From assembly GCA_013415235.1 (NCBI GenBank), contig JACBYF010000014.1:1-37248 (forward strand): a stretch of DNA of 37,248 nucleotides, written 5' to 3'. Each line of letters opens with the position of its first letter. Within the stretch, counting starts at the first letter, position 1. The position numbers and the translations under genes were made by a program. Source of the stretch: Gemelliphila palaticanis. GTDB taxonomy: Bacteria; Bacillota; Bacilli; Staphylococcales; Gemellaceae. Below, piece by piece: positions 8,526 to 16,887 of the stretch. The notes beneath the pieces are model-generated. The model ran no database searches, was not told where the DNA came from, and was given only the letters and a program-made list of their open reading frames with translations.

Positions 8526-9282
8526 TTATTTCACCACCAGACTGAATTAATGTTAATGAATCTGATATTTTTTGGTACATTTCTGTATTCGTGCTATCTC
8601 CTTTATATACTTCGTGGAATACAACTCCATCTTTTATAAATAAAACTCTATTTGCTCTACTTGCTGTTTTTACAGAGTGAGTTACCATTACTATTGTATG
8701 TCCAGATTTATTAATAGCATCAAAAACATCTAATAATTGATCTGTAGATTTTGAATCCAAAGCACCTGTAGGTTCATCTGCTAAAATTAGTGTAGGATTA
8801 GTTATTATTGCTCTTGCTACTGCAACACGTTGTTTTTGCCCTCCAGATATTTGATAAGGATATTTGTTTAATAAATTATCTATACCTAGTGCTTTTGCTA
8901 TTTTTTGCATTTTTGCTTCCATATCTTTATACTTTTTATTTGCTAAAACTAGTGGTAACAAAATATTATCTTTAACAGAAAATGTATCTAACAAATTAAA
9001 ATCCTGAAATACAAAACCTAAATTTTCTCGTCTAAAAGTTGCTAAATCTTTATCTTTTAATTTAGAAAAGTCTATTCCATTTAGATTAATATTTCCAAAT
9101 GTAGGTTTATCAAATGTTGCCAACATGTTTAGTAGGGTAGTTTTACCACTACCACTTTCTCCCATTATAGCTACATATTCTTGTTTATCAATGCTAAAAT
9201 TAACATTTTTTAATGCTTCTGTACTTGTTCCTCCTAGCTTACTTGTGTAAACTTTTTTTAAGTTTTTTACTTCTAATAACAT
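8518..9282 (-). CDS. BceA-type ABC transporter ATP-binding protein
   Basis: The 254-residue ATPase has Walker [10 protein letters not shown] (41-49), Q-loop VFQDFN (91-96), signature SGGQKQR (146-152), Walker B LILADE (165-170) and the switch His202. It belongs to the MacB/LolD-like group that powers BceAB and FtsX-type permeases rather than bulk import. A clear ribosome site (AAGGAG) precedes ATG at 9282. The BceR-type palindrome at 9489-9512 suggests induction by a BceRS two-component system, whose likely genes are at 17.8-19.5 kb. Confidence 0.9.
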   Translation of the reverse strand: MLLEVKNLKKVYTSKLGGTSTEALKNVNFSIDKQEYVAIMGESGSGKTTLLNMLATFDKPTFGNINLNGIDFSKLKDKDLATFRRENLGFVFQDFNLLDTFSVKDNILLPLVLANKKYKDMEAKMQKIAKALGIDNLLNKYPYQISGGQKQRVAVARAIITNPTLILADEPTGALDSKSTDQLLDVFDAINKSGHTIVMVTHSVKTASRANRVLFIKDGVVFHEVYKGDSTNTEMYQKISDSLTLIQSGGEINE

Positions 9283-9488
9283 TATTTTTCTCCTTATAAT
9301 ATTTAATTAAATTATATTTTGTAAAACTTAATAATTCCTGATTTTACTAAAATATTTTATTTAAAATCACACTAAACCTTTATTTTAAATTAATGTTTAT
9401 AGCATAAAATAAAGTCGTTTTTCTTTATATTTAAATTGTACTATTGTTTTTTAACTCTTTCCATAGCTTTTCCTTACAATATTCGATT

Positions 9489-9512
9489 TAATCTTACAAT
9501 TTTGTAAGATTA
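9489..9512. promoter_or_regulatory. BceR-type operator upstream of bceA
   Basis: Two perfect 11-bp arms, TAATCTTACAA and TTGTAAGATTA, are separated by TT. The core TTACA-N4-TGTAA matches the TNACA-N4-TGTAA motif described for BceR-like response regulators. It lies about 205 bp upstream of the bceA start, with TACAAT as a possible -10 near 9442-9447 on the minus strand. The weak -35 is what an activated promoter would show. Confidence 0.65.
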
Positions 9513-9563
9513 CTAAATTATTATTAAAATTACTATCTCTCTATTAAGTTTAACAACTTAAAA

Positions 9564-9579
9564 TGTTTTACGTGAAACA
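9564..9579. promoter_or_regulatory. parS: parS-like site 3
   Basis: TGTTTTACGTGAAACA has one mismatch to the parS consensus and sits inside a longer palindrome (AAAATGTTT/AAACATTTT). It lies in the divergent gap between bceA and the small paralog pair. Confidence 0.65.
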
Positions 9580-9630
9580 TTTTATTATATATTCTTGCCT
9601 TTTGATAAAAGTCTGTTTATTTCTTTTAAT

Positions 9631-9674
9631 TGTCAGAAAATAACTTGACAATTTACTTGATATAAATTATAATA
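9631..9674 (+). promoter_or_regulatory. Consensus promoter for the small paralog pair
   Basis: TTGACA (9646-9651), 17 bp, TATAAT (9669-9674): a perfect sigma-A consensus. The -35 is half of an inverted repeat, TTGTCA (9631-9636) and TGACAA (9647-9652), which could be a regulatory site. Confidence 0.8.
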
Positions 9675-9705
9675 TAGCTATAATTTATAAGGAAAGGATT
9701 ATTTT

Positions 9706-9966
9706 ATGAAAAATTACAAAGAGTATAAGATAAATGGCTTTAACTTTTTTGTTAGCGACTATTTTTCTTTTTCGTATAGTGAGGAAAAAAATCGTATTAT
9801 TATTTTTGATGAAGATGATGATCTTTATTACTTTATAATAAAGTTTAGAAAAAAAGATAATGGGGAACATAGTTTGATTTTTTCATCAAAAAGTCTTTTC
9901 TTACAAGAAGTTGATGGCAAAAATGTTTATATAAGAAGATACAATGCAGATGGGAAGTTTTTTTAG
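9706..9966 (+). CDS. Small beta-rich protein, first of a tandem paralog pair
   Basis: An 86-residue soluble protein without signal or membrane span, alternating Phe/Tyr/Ile with acidic residues (FDEDDDLYYFIIKF), suggesting a small beta-sheet fold. I do not recognise the family. It aligns along most of its length with the next gene, also 86 residues: the FD(E)D stretch, the following hydrophobic strand and the VYI motif near the end recur in the same order. Ribosome site GGAAAGG at 9691-9697; a consensus promoter lies directly upstream, so it is probably well expressed. Its stop is 10 bp before the paralog's start. Confidence 0.65.
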   Translation: MKNYKEYKINGFNFFVSDYFSFSYSEEKNRIIIFDEDDDLYYFIIKFRKKDNGEHSLIFSSKSLFLQEVDGKNVYIRRYNADGKFF

Positions 9967-9976
9967 GAGGTTTGAA

Positions 9977-10237
9977 ATGGAAAATTTTACATTTAACACA
10001 GAAGATTTTTTTGGATATAAATTTCATATAGCAACTACTTTAGATTTTGCTTTTGATGCTAAAAGAAAGATGTTATTAGTCATTGATGAAAATAGCGATT
10101 ATTTAAACGGGGTTGTTTATTTTTATGAATTAGAGCAGGGCAAAGTAAAAATAAAATTTAAACCTAGAGGGGATTTTGTTTTTGAAGTAGTAGAAAAAGA
10201 AGTCTATATTTATAATTTATATAATAATTTAGATTAA
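9977..10237 (+). CDS. Small beta-rich protein, second of the tandem paralog pair
   Basis: I place the start at ATG 9977 because AGGAGG (9965-9970) lies at ideal spacing; the longer reading from 9944 overlaps the previous gene and has no such site. The 86-residue product (MENFTFNTEDFFGYKF...) resembles its upstream neighbour in length and pattern (FAFDAKRKMLLVIDENSDY; KEVYIYNLYNN), so the pair probably arose by duplication. Family and function are unknown. A strong bidirectional terminator follows. Confidence 0.65.
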   Translation: MENFTFNTEDFFGYKFHIATTLDFAFDAKRKMLLVIDENSDYLNGVVYFYELEQGKVKIKFKPRGDFVFEVVEKEVYIYNLYNNLD

Positions 10238-10238
10238 C

Positions 10239-10286
10239 ATATTAAAAACTCATAGTTGATTAACAGCAACTATGAGTTTTTAATAT
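10239..10286. terminator. Bidirectional terminator between the paralog pair and degV
   Basis: A perfect 20-bp inverted repeat: ATATTAAAAACTCATAGTTG (10239-10258) and its complement (10267-10286), loop of 8. A and T runs on the two sides serve both converging transcripts. Confidence 0.88.
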
Positions 10287-10315
10287 ATATTTTATTAATT
10301 TGAATTAAATTTTTA

Positions 10316-11158
10316 CTATACTTCGTATCCTAACATTATTCCACCACGCTCTGCATAGAAACTGCACAATCCTTGTGTTGGTATGTAGTTTATTATAGCA
10401 TTTGGGAATTTTTCTAACAATATTTTTTTTATTGTTTCTGAAACTTCGACATTGTTACAATGTGCTATAGATACTTTTCCACCTTTGTATCCTTCTTTTA
10501 ACATTTCATCAATAAGAGTTGCTATTGCTTTTTTTGTACCTCTAGCTTTATGTAATAACTCTAAAGTACCTTCTTTGCTAGCTCTTCCTACTAATTTGAT
10601 GTTAAGCATTCCTATAACTCCACCAGCTAACTTGCTAAGGCGTCCATTTTTTACTAAATTATCTACTTTTTCTAAAATAAATAATAGTCTAGTATTAGCT
10701 ACGTAGTTATCTATTTTTTCTACTACTTCTTCAAATGATAGATTTTCTTTTATTAATCTGTTTATTTCTTGAACTATTAAGTCCATTTGTCCACCTGCAG
10801 ATTTCGTATCAATAACGTGTACATTTGCATTAGGATTTTCTTCTAATAGCATTTCTTTTCCTATTCTGGCACTATTATAACTACCAGACATAGTTCCTGT
10901 TATAGTGAGAACTATAATGTTATCAGCACCTTCATATGTTTTTTTGTATGCTTCAGGACTAGGGCAAGCACTTGAAGTTTTTTCTTCTGTTGAGTACATA
11001 TAGTCAATCATAGATTCTACGTCTAATGTCCCGTCATCAGAATAATTTTTTTCTCCTATTTGTAATATTAATGGAGCTTTTACATATTTTGTATTTGGTG
11101 CGATATCTTCTATTACGTTCCAATTACTTCCAGAATCAGCAACTATTTTCCAATTCAT
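10316..11158 (-). CDS. DegV family fatty-acid-binding protein
   Basis: The 280-residue protein is a DegV/FakB-type protein. Members bind a fatty acid and present it to the FakA kinase, feeding exogenous fatty acids into phospholipids. Seen features: an N-terminal ADSGSN strand-turn like the usual DSxxD, TSSACPSPEAY near residue 60, the TGTMSGSYNSA segment (about 88-98), the DTKSAGGQ loop, and a C-terminal domain with RASKEGTLELLHKARG and YIPTQGLCSFYAERGG. Monocistronic, with a terminator close after the stop. No FakA gene is nearby. Which fatty acid it binds cannot be read. Confidence 0.85.
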   Translation of the reverse strand: MNWKIVADSGSNWNVIEDIAPNTKYVKAPLILQIGEKNYSDDGTLDVESMIDYMYSTEEKTSSACPSPEAYKKTYEGADNIIVLTITGTMSGSYNSARIGKEMLLEENPNANVHVIDTKSAGGQMDLIVQEINRLIKENLSFEEVVEKIDNYVANTRLLFILEKVDNLVKNGRLSKLAGGVIGMLNIKLVGRASKEGTLELLHKARGTKKAIATLIDEMLKEGYKGGKVSIAHCNNVEVSETIKKILLEKFPNAIINYIPTQGLCSFYAERGGIMLGYEV

Positions 11159-11292
11159 TTACAAGTTTCTCACTTTCTAATTTAATTTAATATATTAAAC
11201 ATATTATATCAGATATGTATAGTTTTAAAAAGTATTTTAAATAATATAGCATTTATTAGTACTTTTTTGAAGAAAAATGGATTTAATGAATT

Positions 11293-11341
11293 TCAAGTAT
11301 TTTAATTAATACTTGACATATAGATATACAAAGTATATATT
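11293..11341 (+). promoter_or_regulatory. mazE promoter with overlapping inverted repeat
   Basis: TTGACA (11313-11318), 17 bp, TATATT (11336-11341). A perfect 9-bp inverted repeat, TCAAGTATT (11293-11301) and AATACTTGA (11308-11316), runs into the -35. This is the typical operator position for an autoregulating toxin-antitoxin pair. Confidence 0.75.
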
Positions 11342-11362
11342 TACGGTGTGGAGGTGATTAAA

Positions 11363-11629
11363 ATGGAACAAGTTGTACAGGAATATACTACCTTGTCACA
11401 ATGGGGTAACTCAAAAGCAACTATAATACCTACAAGTATTTTGAAATTGCTAGATATTGATGTAAATCAAAAATTTAAAGTTTCTGTTAAAGATAAATCA
11501 ATTATCCTAACACCCGAAATCCAAAAACCGACTAATATTCATGAATTATTTGAAGGTTGGCAAGACGACAGTATTCGCTCTAGCGAAATGGACTGGGGAA
11601 AATCAGAAGGGAATGAACTATTATGGTAG
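11363..11629 (+). CDS. mazE: MazE-type (AbrB fold) antitoxin
   Basis: The start is ATG 11363 because GGAGGTG (11350-11356) is correctly spaced before it; a GTG at 11348 lies within the ribosome site. The 88-residue product has an N-terminal swapped-hairpin AbrB/MazE DNA-binding motif (LSQWGNSKATIIPTSILKLL, about residues 12-31) followed by KFKVSVKDKSIILTPE, and an acidic Trp-rich tail (LFEGWQDD, MDWGKSEG) of the kind that blocks the MazF active site. It overlaps the downstream toxin gene by 7 bp. The antitoxin looks intact while the toxin is frameshifted. Confidence 0.85.
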   Translation: MEQVVQEYTTLSQWGNSKATIIPTSILKLLDIDVNQKFKVSVKDKSIILTPEIQKPTNIHELFEGWQDDSIRSSEMDWGKSEGNELLW

Positions 11630-11956
11630 TATCACAAGGAGATATTTTTTGTTGATTTTAATCCAAGCATAGGTCATGAGCAGAAAAACAGAAGACCTGC
11701 TATTGCTCTTAGTCATGATCTAGTTGCTCGATTTGGAGGCTTGACTATTGTAGCACCTATTTCAACAATCGATAGAAATTATCCAACTTATCACACATTA
11801 AAAAGCACTAAAAATATTAAGGGGAAAGTTCTTCTTGATCAAACTATTGCTCTGGATCTAAAGGAACGAGGAGTAACAAAAATTGAAGAATCAATAGATA
11901 AATCAGAACTTAAAGACATTATTGATAAATATAAACTCTTATTTGATTTGCTTTAA
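11623..11956 (+). pseudogene. mazF: MazF-type toxin, frameshifted
   Basis: ATG at 11623 overlaps the mazE stop. The frame reads MVVSQGDIF and then hits TGA at 11653-11655. After a T6 run (11645-11650) the other frame continues as VDFNPSIGHEQKNRRPAIAL to the end (KYKLLFDLL), giving the full MazF body: the GHEQKxRRPA core, PIS strand and the DQ segment. MazF toxins are ACA-type mRNA interferases. One extra T (or two missing) in the run breaks the frame. Loss of the toxin with a kept antitoxin is a common decay route; a draft-assembly error at the homopolymer is the alternative. Confidence 0.8.
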
Positions 11957-12116
11957 ATAATTTTCATTGACTTTTTCTTTTTACTATTTATATTTATTAA
12001 TGATATTTTTTGATTTTATCTTGATAGATTGTAAAATAAAGTGCGACAGGTAAAGAAATAGAAAACTCATTATCAATGTTAGTAATTATAAACTTAACAA
12101 TATCAATAAATTGTGA

Positions 12117-12470
12117 ATGCGAAATACCTACAAGTACACACAGCTTTATTCAGGAGAAAACCCGTTATTTGAGGATGGAGATATATTTAGAACGATTATT
12201 CCTCTAAAGAAGATAGCGATGCAAAAGGTTAGGGGCGACAATGTCCCTCACGATGTCCCTCACAGTGTCCCTCACGATGTCCCTCAGGGCAGAGATGAAC
12301 TGATTGAATTTATAGAAGCACAAGTAAGATTAAATAATAAAATTACAAGACAGGCTATTGCATAAGGTGCAGGGGTAAGTGTAAAGACAATACAAAGAAC
12401 TTTGAAGGAAATAGATAATTTGCAATATGTAGGTAGTGGAAATAATGGTCATTGGGAACTTAATGAATAA
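12117..12470 (+). pseudogene. C-terminal remnant of an AlbA/AAA-4-type DNA-binding protein
   Basis: The reading frame starts just after a stop at 12114-12116 and contains YKYTQLYSG...DIFRTIIPL, the end of the ATP-binding part of AlbA_2/divergent AAA-4 proteins, then a VPHDVPH repeat, then a winged-helix tail (NKITRQAIA, stop at 12363-12365, GAGVSVKTIQRTLKEI ... GHWEL). The in-frame TAA and the missing N-terminal two-thirds make it a pseudogene. Such proteins are frequent cargo of Firmicute mobile elements. Nothing recognisable lies between 11957 and 12116. Confidence 0.75.
12241..12288 (+). repeat. Four 12-bp tandem repeats within the AlbA-type remnant
   Basis: Four copies of about ATGTCCCTCACG, encoding DVPH-like units. 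They are in frame with the remnant coding sequence, so they are a protein linker repeat and not an array of spacers. Confidence 0.8.
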
Positions 12471-12571
12471 AAGTAAGTTGCAGAACTATGATTTTTAGTA
12501 GGTAATTGATTTCTAAAAGTGCCATACAATAAGGTTTTGCAATAGAAAAATTAAGTTGCAGCACAAAAAAT

Positions 12572-12607
12572 AAAAAGGTGATTAGAGTAAAATCTAACCA
12601 CCTTTTT
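12572..12607 (+). terminator. Terminator-like hairpin in the element remnant
   Basis: AAAAAGGTGATTAGA pairs with TCTAACCACCTTTTT with one mismatch and a 6-nt loop, followed by TG. It separates the AlbA-type remnant from the helicase remnant. The rest of 12471-12620 shows no gene. Confidence 0.65.
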
Positions 12608-12639
12608 TGTTTGGAAAAAAGAAGGAGGTAAAAACGCGA

Positions 12640-12933
12640 ATAAATGATTTTCATAACATTTTGGAGCTTGTAAAACAAGATATTTTGCAAAGTGAAGCAT
12701 AATATATGAAACTCCTAAAGGTTGTCGGAAATAATCAGAGATATGACTTTAGAAGTCAATTAAGTATTTATGATAGAAATCCTGGAGCGACATCCTGTGC
12801 CAAGTTCGATTATTGGAGGGAACGATTTAATAGGACCGTTATGAGAGGGCAGAAAGGTATCCCTATCTTAGAAGACTATGGCACATACAAGAAAGTTGAC
12901 TATAGTTCACACAAAGCACCTCAAATTTTTTAA
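12640..12933 (+). pseudogene. N-terminal remnant of a large conjugative-element helicase/methylase protein
   Basis: After a good ribosome site (GGAGG at 12624-12628) the frame reads NDFHNILELVKQDILQSEA, a stop at 12700-12702, then YMKLLKVVGNNQRYDFRSQL...WRERFNRTVMRGQKGIPIL. This matches my recollection of the N-terminus of the very large SNF2-helicase/N6-methylase proteins of Tn5252-like elements. The initiator appears to be ATA (12640-12642), so both start loss and an internal stop are present, and the body is missing after about 12930. The next 140 bp (12934-13070) are AT-rich without recognisable coding. Family assignment is from memory of conserved sequence. Confidence 0.6.
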
Positions 12934-13079
12934 ATCTTCTAAGTTTTCTATTTTATATCTTGTTTTTGTTTCTATATTTATTAACACAAGTATTTTTTCC
13001 TTTTTATTTTTTACTTGTATTATATATCATTTTGTACATTTTTATTTTATAATTTATACTACATGAGGAATTCGACTAT

Positions 13080-13718
13080 ATGATTGAGGATTTAAGGGAA
13101 CAGGGGCAGACAAAAGACCTTCCTTATGTTCAAGGGGAAAAAGATGACCTTATAAATATCGTCGGAAATGTTGTAGGTAAGGTCGATGTCATTGAAACAG
13201 AAAACAAGAGCGGAGAAACCTTTAAGGTGGTGAATTTCTCCGTAGTTTCCAAAGAGGATGAGGGTAATAAGGTATATCATAATTGCTCCGCTTATGGAGA
13301 AAAGAGTGAACTTCCAAAGGATTTTAAGCAGGGAGATTTTGTAAAACTCTTTGGTCAAATCAGAACTTCTATAGATGATAACGGTAAGGAGCATAGCAAT
13401 GTAAGGATACTATCCTCAAAGCTCTTAAAGGAAAAAGAGCAGATGAAAGGACAGGATAAGAGTCAAGAGATTGCTAAATTGAAAAGCGAGATAGAAGAAA
13501 GAGAAAAAGACTTATTTTATGCAGATTCTTGGGAGCAATCAGGACAGATTAGAGCAGATATTGAAAAAATGAAAACTAAGTTAAATACCTTGCTCAATTC
13601 TGAAAAAGGAAAAGAAAACGATAAAAAATCCATACTTGGAGCTATCAAGAAATATCAGGCGGAAGATAAGGAAAAACCTAAAGAAAGTAAAGAAAAGCCA
13701 AAAGAAACGGAGATATAA
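13080..13718 (+). CDS. SSB-like OB-fold protein of a conjugative element (possibly N-terminally truncated)
   Basis: The 212-residue product has an OB-fold like single-strand DNA-binding proteins (about residues 24-115: INIVGNVVGKVDVIETENKS, FKVVNFSVVSKEDE, YHNCSAYGEK, FVKLFGQIRTSIDDNGKEHSNVRI), then a Lys/Glu-rich coiled tail with EKPKESKEKPKE. Such proteins are coded by Tn5252-type elements, probably to protect transferred ssDNA. The in-frame sequence before ATG 13080 (EEFDY) reads on smoothly but meets a stop at 13050, and the ribosome site is weak, so the 5' part may have been lost with the neighbouring helicase. Base composition is richer in G+C than the chromosomal genes. Confidence 0.65.
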   Translation: MIEDLREQGQTKDLPYVQGEKDDLINIVGNVVGKVDVIETENKSGETFKVVNFSVVSKEDEGNKVYHNCSAYGEKSELPKDFKQGDFVKLFGQIRTSIDDNGKEHSNVRILSSKLLKEKEQMKGQDKSQEIAKLKSEIEEREKDLFYADSWEQSGQIRADIEKMKTKLNTLLNSEKGKENDKKSILGAIKKYQAEDKEKPKESKEKPKETEI

Positions 13719-13725
13719 ATTTATG

Positions 13726-13762
13726 GTCGGTGTGGTCTTCGGACTGCACCGGCTCTTTTTTT
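13726..13762 (+). terminator. Terminator with UUCG tetraloop after the SSB-like gene
   Basis: GGTGTGGTC and GACTGCACC pair (two wobble pairs) around a TTCG loop, followed by GGCTCTTTTTTT. A related but degraded copy follows abiEii. Confidence 0.75.
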
Positions 13763-13824
13763 ATAAATATTGACTTTTATTCTTATAAATACTATAATTT
13801 AAGAACGAAAAGGTGGTGATGCAA

Positions 13825-14424
13825 ATGAGTAAACGGGAACTCCTGCTAAAAAAAATAAAAGAAAATAATGGGATTATAACTACCAAAGAAGCCTTAAATC
13901 TTGGTATTCATAAGGATATCCTAAAAGAATTAACCATAAAAGAAGAACTCGAAAAAATAGCCAACGGACTCTATGTACTTCCGGATGGGAATATCGATGA
14001 GTATCTTTATTTCTCATACAGAATACCCAAAGGTATTTTTTCTCACGAAACAGCAGCGTATTTACAAGGATTATCAACACGAATGCCCCTTGTTTATGTG
14101 ATGACTGTAAAGGTAGGAGATAATGTCAGCAGAGTTAAGTCGGCAAGAGATAATATTATTTTTAAGTATGTAAAAAAAGATTATTACGATATTGGGAAAA
14201 TAACTATAACCAGTCCTTTTGGTAGAGAAATATCAGTATATGACAAAGAAAGAACCATACTTGATATTATCAAAGATAAGGACAGAATAGATGCACAAGT
14301 ATTTAGCGAAGCAATAAAATCTTACTTTGCAGGTAAGGAGAAAAATTTATTAAAACTGTCGAAATATGCTATTAAGATGAATATGGAGCAAGCTTTAAAA
14401 CGATATACGGAGGTGCTATTATGA
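13825..14424 (+). CDS. abiEi: AbiEi-type antitoxin / transcriptional regulator
   Basis: ATG 13825 is chosen because AGGTGGTG (13811-13818) is well spaced before it. The 199-residue product has an N-terminal winged helix (KRELLLKKIKENNGIITTKEAL...KIANGLYVLP) followed by the AbiEi domain with FSHETAAYLQGLSTRMP, VYDKERTILDII and DAQVFSEAIKSY. AbiEi is the antitoxin of type IV toxin-antitoxin AbiE and represses its own promoter. It overlaps abiEii by ATGA, so the pair is translationally coupled. AbiE pairs are typical stabilising cargo of streptococcal conjugative elements, which fits the surrounding remnants. Confidence 0.88.
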   Translation: MSKRELLLKKIKENNGIITTKEALNLGIHKDILKELTIKEELEKIANGLYVLPDGNIDEYLYFSYRIPKGIFSHETAAYLQGLSTRMPLVYVMTVKVGDNVSRVKSARDNIIFKYVKKDYYDIGKITITSPFGREISVYDKERTILDIIKDKDRIDAQVFSEAIKSYFAGKEKNLLKLSKYAIKMNMEQALKRYTEVLL

Positions 14425-15275
14425 AAACATCGGAACAGATAAAAGGAGTGATTAGGAACATATCTAAGAAAACAGGAGTTAATCCGAACTCCCTGCTTCA
14501 GATGTGCTTATTTGAAGGAATACTTGAAAAACTCTCCAAATCAAAATATAGTGAGAATTTTATATTAAAAGGAGGACTTCTTATCTCCTCTCTTATCGGT
14601 GTTGATATGCGTAGTACGATGGATATGGATACCACGCTTAGAGGCATTCCGCTAAATGAAGTTTCTATAACAAAAATCTTAAATGAAATATTAGCGATTG
14701 AAATTGATGCAGATATTGAATATAAGCTGATTAAATTATCGCCAATAAGACAGGAAGATGTGTATGAAGATTTTTGTGCAAGAATATCCTGCATTTTTGG
14801 GAAAATAAATGCAACCTTAAATATAGATATAACGACAGGAGATGTTATTACTCCAAGAGAAATGAATTATTCCTATTCAAAAATCTTAGAGGAAGGTACA
14901 ATACCAATTATGACCTATACCATAGAAACTATACTCGCTGAAAAATTTGAAACCATTTCAAGCAGAAATATTACCACAACAAGAGCAAGGGATTTCTATG
15001 ATTTGTATATGATATACAGCATTTATAAAGATAAAATTGATAAAGGCATATTAAGAAAAGCAATAGAAAGAACGAGTAAATACAGAGGTTCTTTTGAAAC
15101 AGCTTTACAGTACAAGGAAATAGTAGAGTTGTTCCGGGAAAGTGAAACACCAAAAAAACTATGGAAAAAATACACACAGAATAACCCATATGCTAAAGAT
15201 GTTAATTTCTTAGATACTATATCAGTCTATGAAGAAATAGGTACTGTATTAAATGTGAATGATGATACTAAATAG
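14421..15275 (+). CDS. abiEii: AbiEii-type nucleotidyltransferase toxin
   Basis: The 284-residue protein has the AbiEii/AbiGii nucleotidyltransferase core: LKGG (49-52) followed by RSTMDMDTT with Asp68 and Asp70 as the metal-binding pair, then LNIDITTGD and an LAEKFETI helix (YTIETILAEKFETISSR) with RARDFYDLYMI, which are usual for this family. AbiEii toxins are bacteriostatic and are thought to transfer nucleotides to RNA; several give phage abortive infection. The frame is complete with all motifs, so unlike its neighbours the pair appears functional. Confidence 0.88.
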   Translation: MKTSEQIKGVIRNISKKTGVNPNSLLQMCLFEGILEKLSKSKYSENFILKGGLLISSLIGVDMRSTMDMDTTLRGIPLNEVSITKILNEILAIEIDADIEYKLIKLSPIRQEDVYEDFCARISCIFGKINATLNIDITTGDVITPREMNYSYSKILEEGTIPIMTYTIETILAEKFETISSRNITTTRARDFYDLYMIYSIYKDKIDKGILRKAIERTSKYRGSFETALQYKEIVELFRESETPKKLWKKYTQNNPYAKDVNFLDTISVYEEIGTVLNVNDDTK

Positions 15276-15284
15276 TATTATGAT

Positions 15285-15320
15285 TGGTGTGGTCTTTAGG
15301 GCTGCAACGGCTCTTTTTTT
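15285..15320 (+). terminator. Weak terminator-like sequence after abiEii
   Basis: TTGGTGTGGTC...GCTGCAACGGCTCTTTTTTT resembles the terminator at 13726-13762 but its stem has decayed. The shared sequence suggests both come from the same element family. Confidence 0.5.
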
Positions 15321-15323
15321 GTT

Positions 15324-15356
15324 TCTCAAAAAAAGGAGATAAAGATTATCTCTCCA
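15324..15356 (-). terminator. Hairpin after the relaxase fragment
   Basis: GGAGATAA and TTATCTC(TC)C form an inverted repeat across the stop of the relaxase fragment, ending on the minus strand in a run of seven T. Confidence 0.55.
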
Positions 15357-15721
15357 TCTCCTTACCAATATAAATTCCATAATTCTTTCGTATCTTATAA
15401 AGCTCATCCATAGTCGATTTTGAGGAAGAATACTCTTTCATCAGGGTATTCTTTTTTTCTTGCAATTTATCAAGCCTATCCAAAATCTCCTTTGAATTTG
15501 GCAGCTTGGAATAGGACTTTTTAAGCTTGGAAAGAGCATTTTCATAGAGGGTAATTTGAGCCTTGTATTCCTTAAAAAATGCCTTATCAGATGGATTAGA
15601 GCGATATTCTTTGTAGTGTCCACGATATTTTTTGACGGTATGGACTTGTTCCATCGTAGCAGATAACTGTTCCATTTCCTTATCAATAGCTTTTATTTTA
15701 TCTTGCAGATGTTGTTGTAAA
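15346..15721 (-). pseudogene. C-terminal fragment of a conjugative-element relaxase, cut by IS21-type DNA
   Basis: The minus-strand frame reads HLQQHLQDKIKAIDKEMEQL into LSATMEQVHTVKKYRGHY...YGIYIGKEMER and stops at 15346. This helical, Lys/Glu-rich piece looks like the tail of MobA/Tn5252-type relaxases, which nick the transfer origin. The upstream (N-terminal nuclease) part is gone: at about 15722 the sequence changes to the end of an IS21-family element. The tail alone has no nuclease motif and cannot be active. Assignment is by recalled similarity, so moderate. Confidence 0.6.
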
Positions 15722-16368
<647 letters not shown>

Positions 16369-16373
16369 TTATT

Positions 16374-16887
16374 ATGTCAAAATTAACAAGAGAAGAAAAA
16401 ATAGAAATGTACAAAAAAAGGAAAATAGGAGTAACTATTACAAGTTTGTCGAAAGAATATAAAATTAATAAAGAAAATATTGCATACTTAATAAAATTAA
16501 TAGATTATAATGGAATAGATATACTAAGAAACGGAAAAAAACCGCTATTATGAGCCTCAATTAAAAGAAGAAATAATTAACAGAGTATTGATTGATAAAA
16601 AGTCTCTCAGGCAAACGGCTATAGAATATGGCTTACTAAATAAAGGGATATTATATAATTGGATTAAAAAATATAAAGAAATGGGTTATAATATAGTTGA
16701 GAAACCGAAAGGACGACCTACTATGAAAACAAATAAACAAATTAAGGAAATTAACCCAAATGACAAAGAAGCTTTACTAAAACAGAAAGAAAAGGAAATA
16801 CTGTACCTAAAGGCAGAGAATGAATACCTAAAAAAGTTACACGCTGTAATTCAAGCAAAAGAAAAGCAACAACAGAAGAAAAAGTAA
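16374..16887 (+). pseudogene. IS3-family OrfA (helix-turn-helix), frameshifted
   Basis: ATG 16374 starts MSKLTREEKIEMYKKRKIGV... and runs through a helix-turn-helix, but an A7 run (16535-16541) shifts it into a stop at TGA 16551-16553. In the next frame the protein continues (YYEPQLKEEIINRVLIDKKS...), through a second helix-turn-helix (RQTAIEYGL...LYNWIKKYKE), to a Lys-rich leucine-zipper-like coil ending at 16887. Removing one A restores a ~170-residue OrfA. The copy may therefore be unable to move, unless slippage on A7 restores the frame. Confidence 0.75.

Noticed and set aside
12241..12288. Possible CRISPR-like short repeats
   Set aside because: The 12-bp units are directly adjacent without spacers and are in frame in the AlbA-type remnant.
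12460..12690. 76-residue minus-strand frame between element remnants
   Set aside because: It crosses the terminator-like hairpin and the helicase ribosome site and shows no recognisable protein features.
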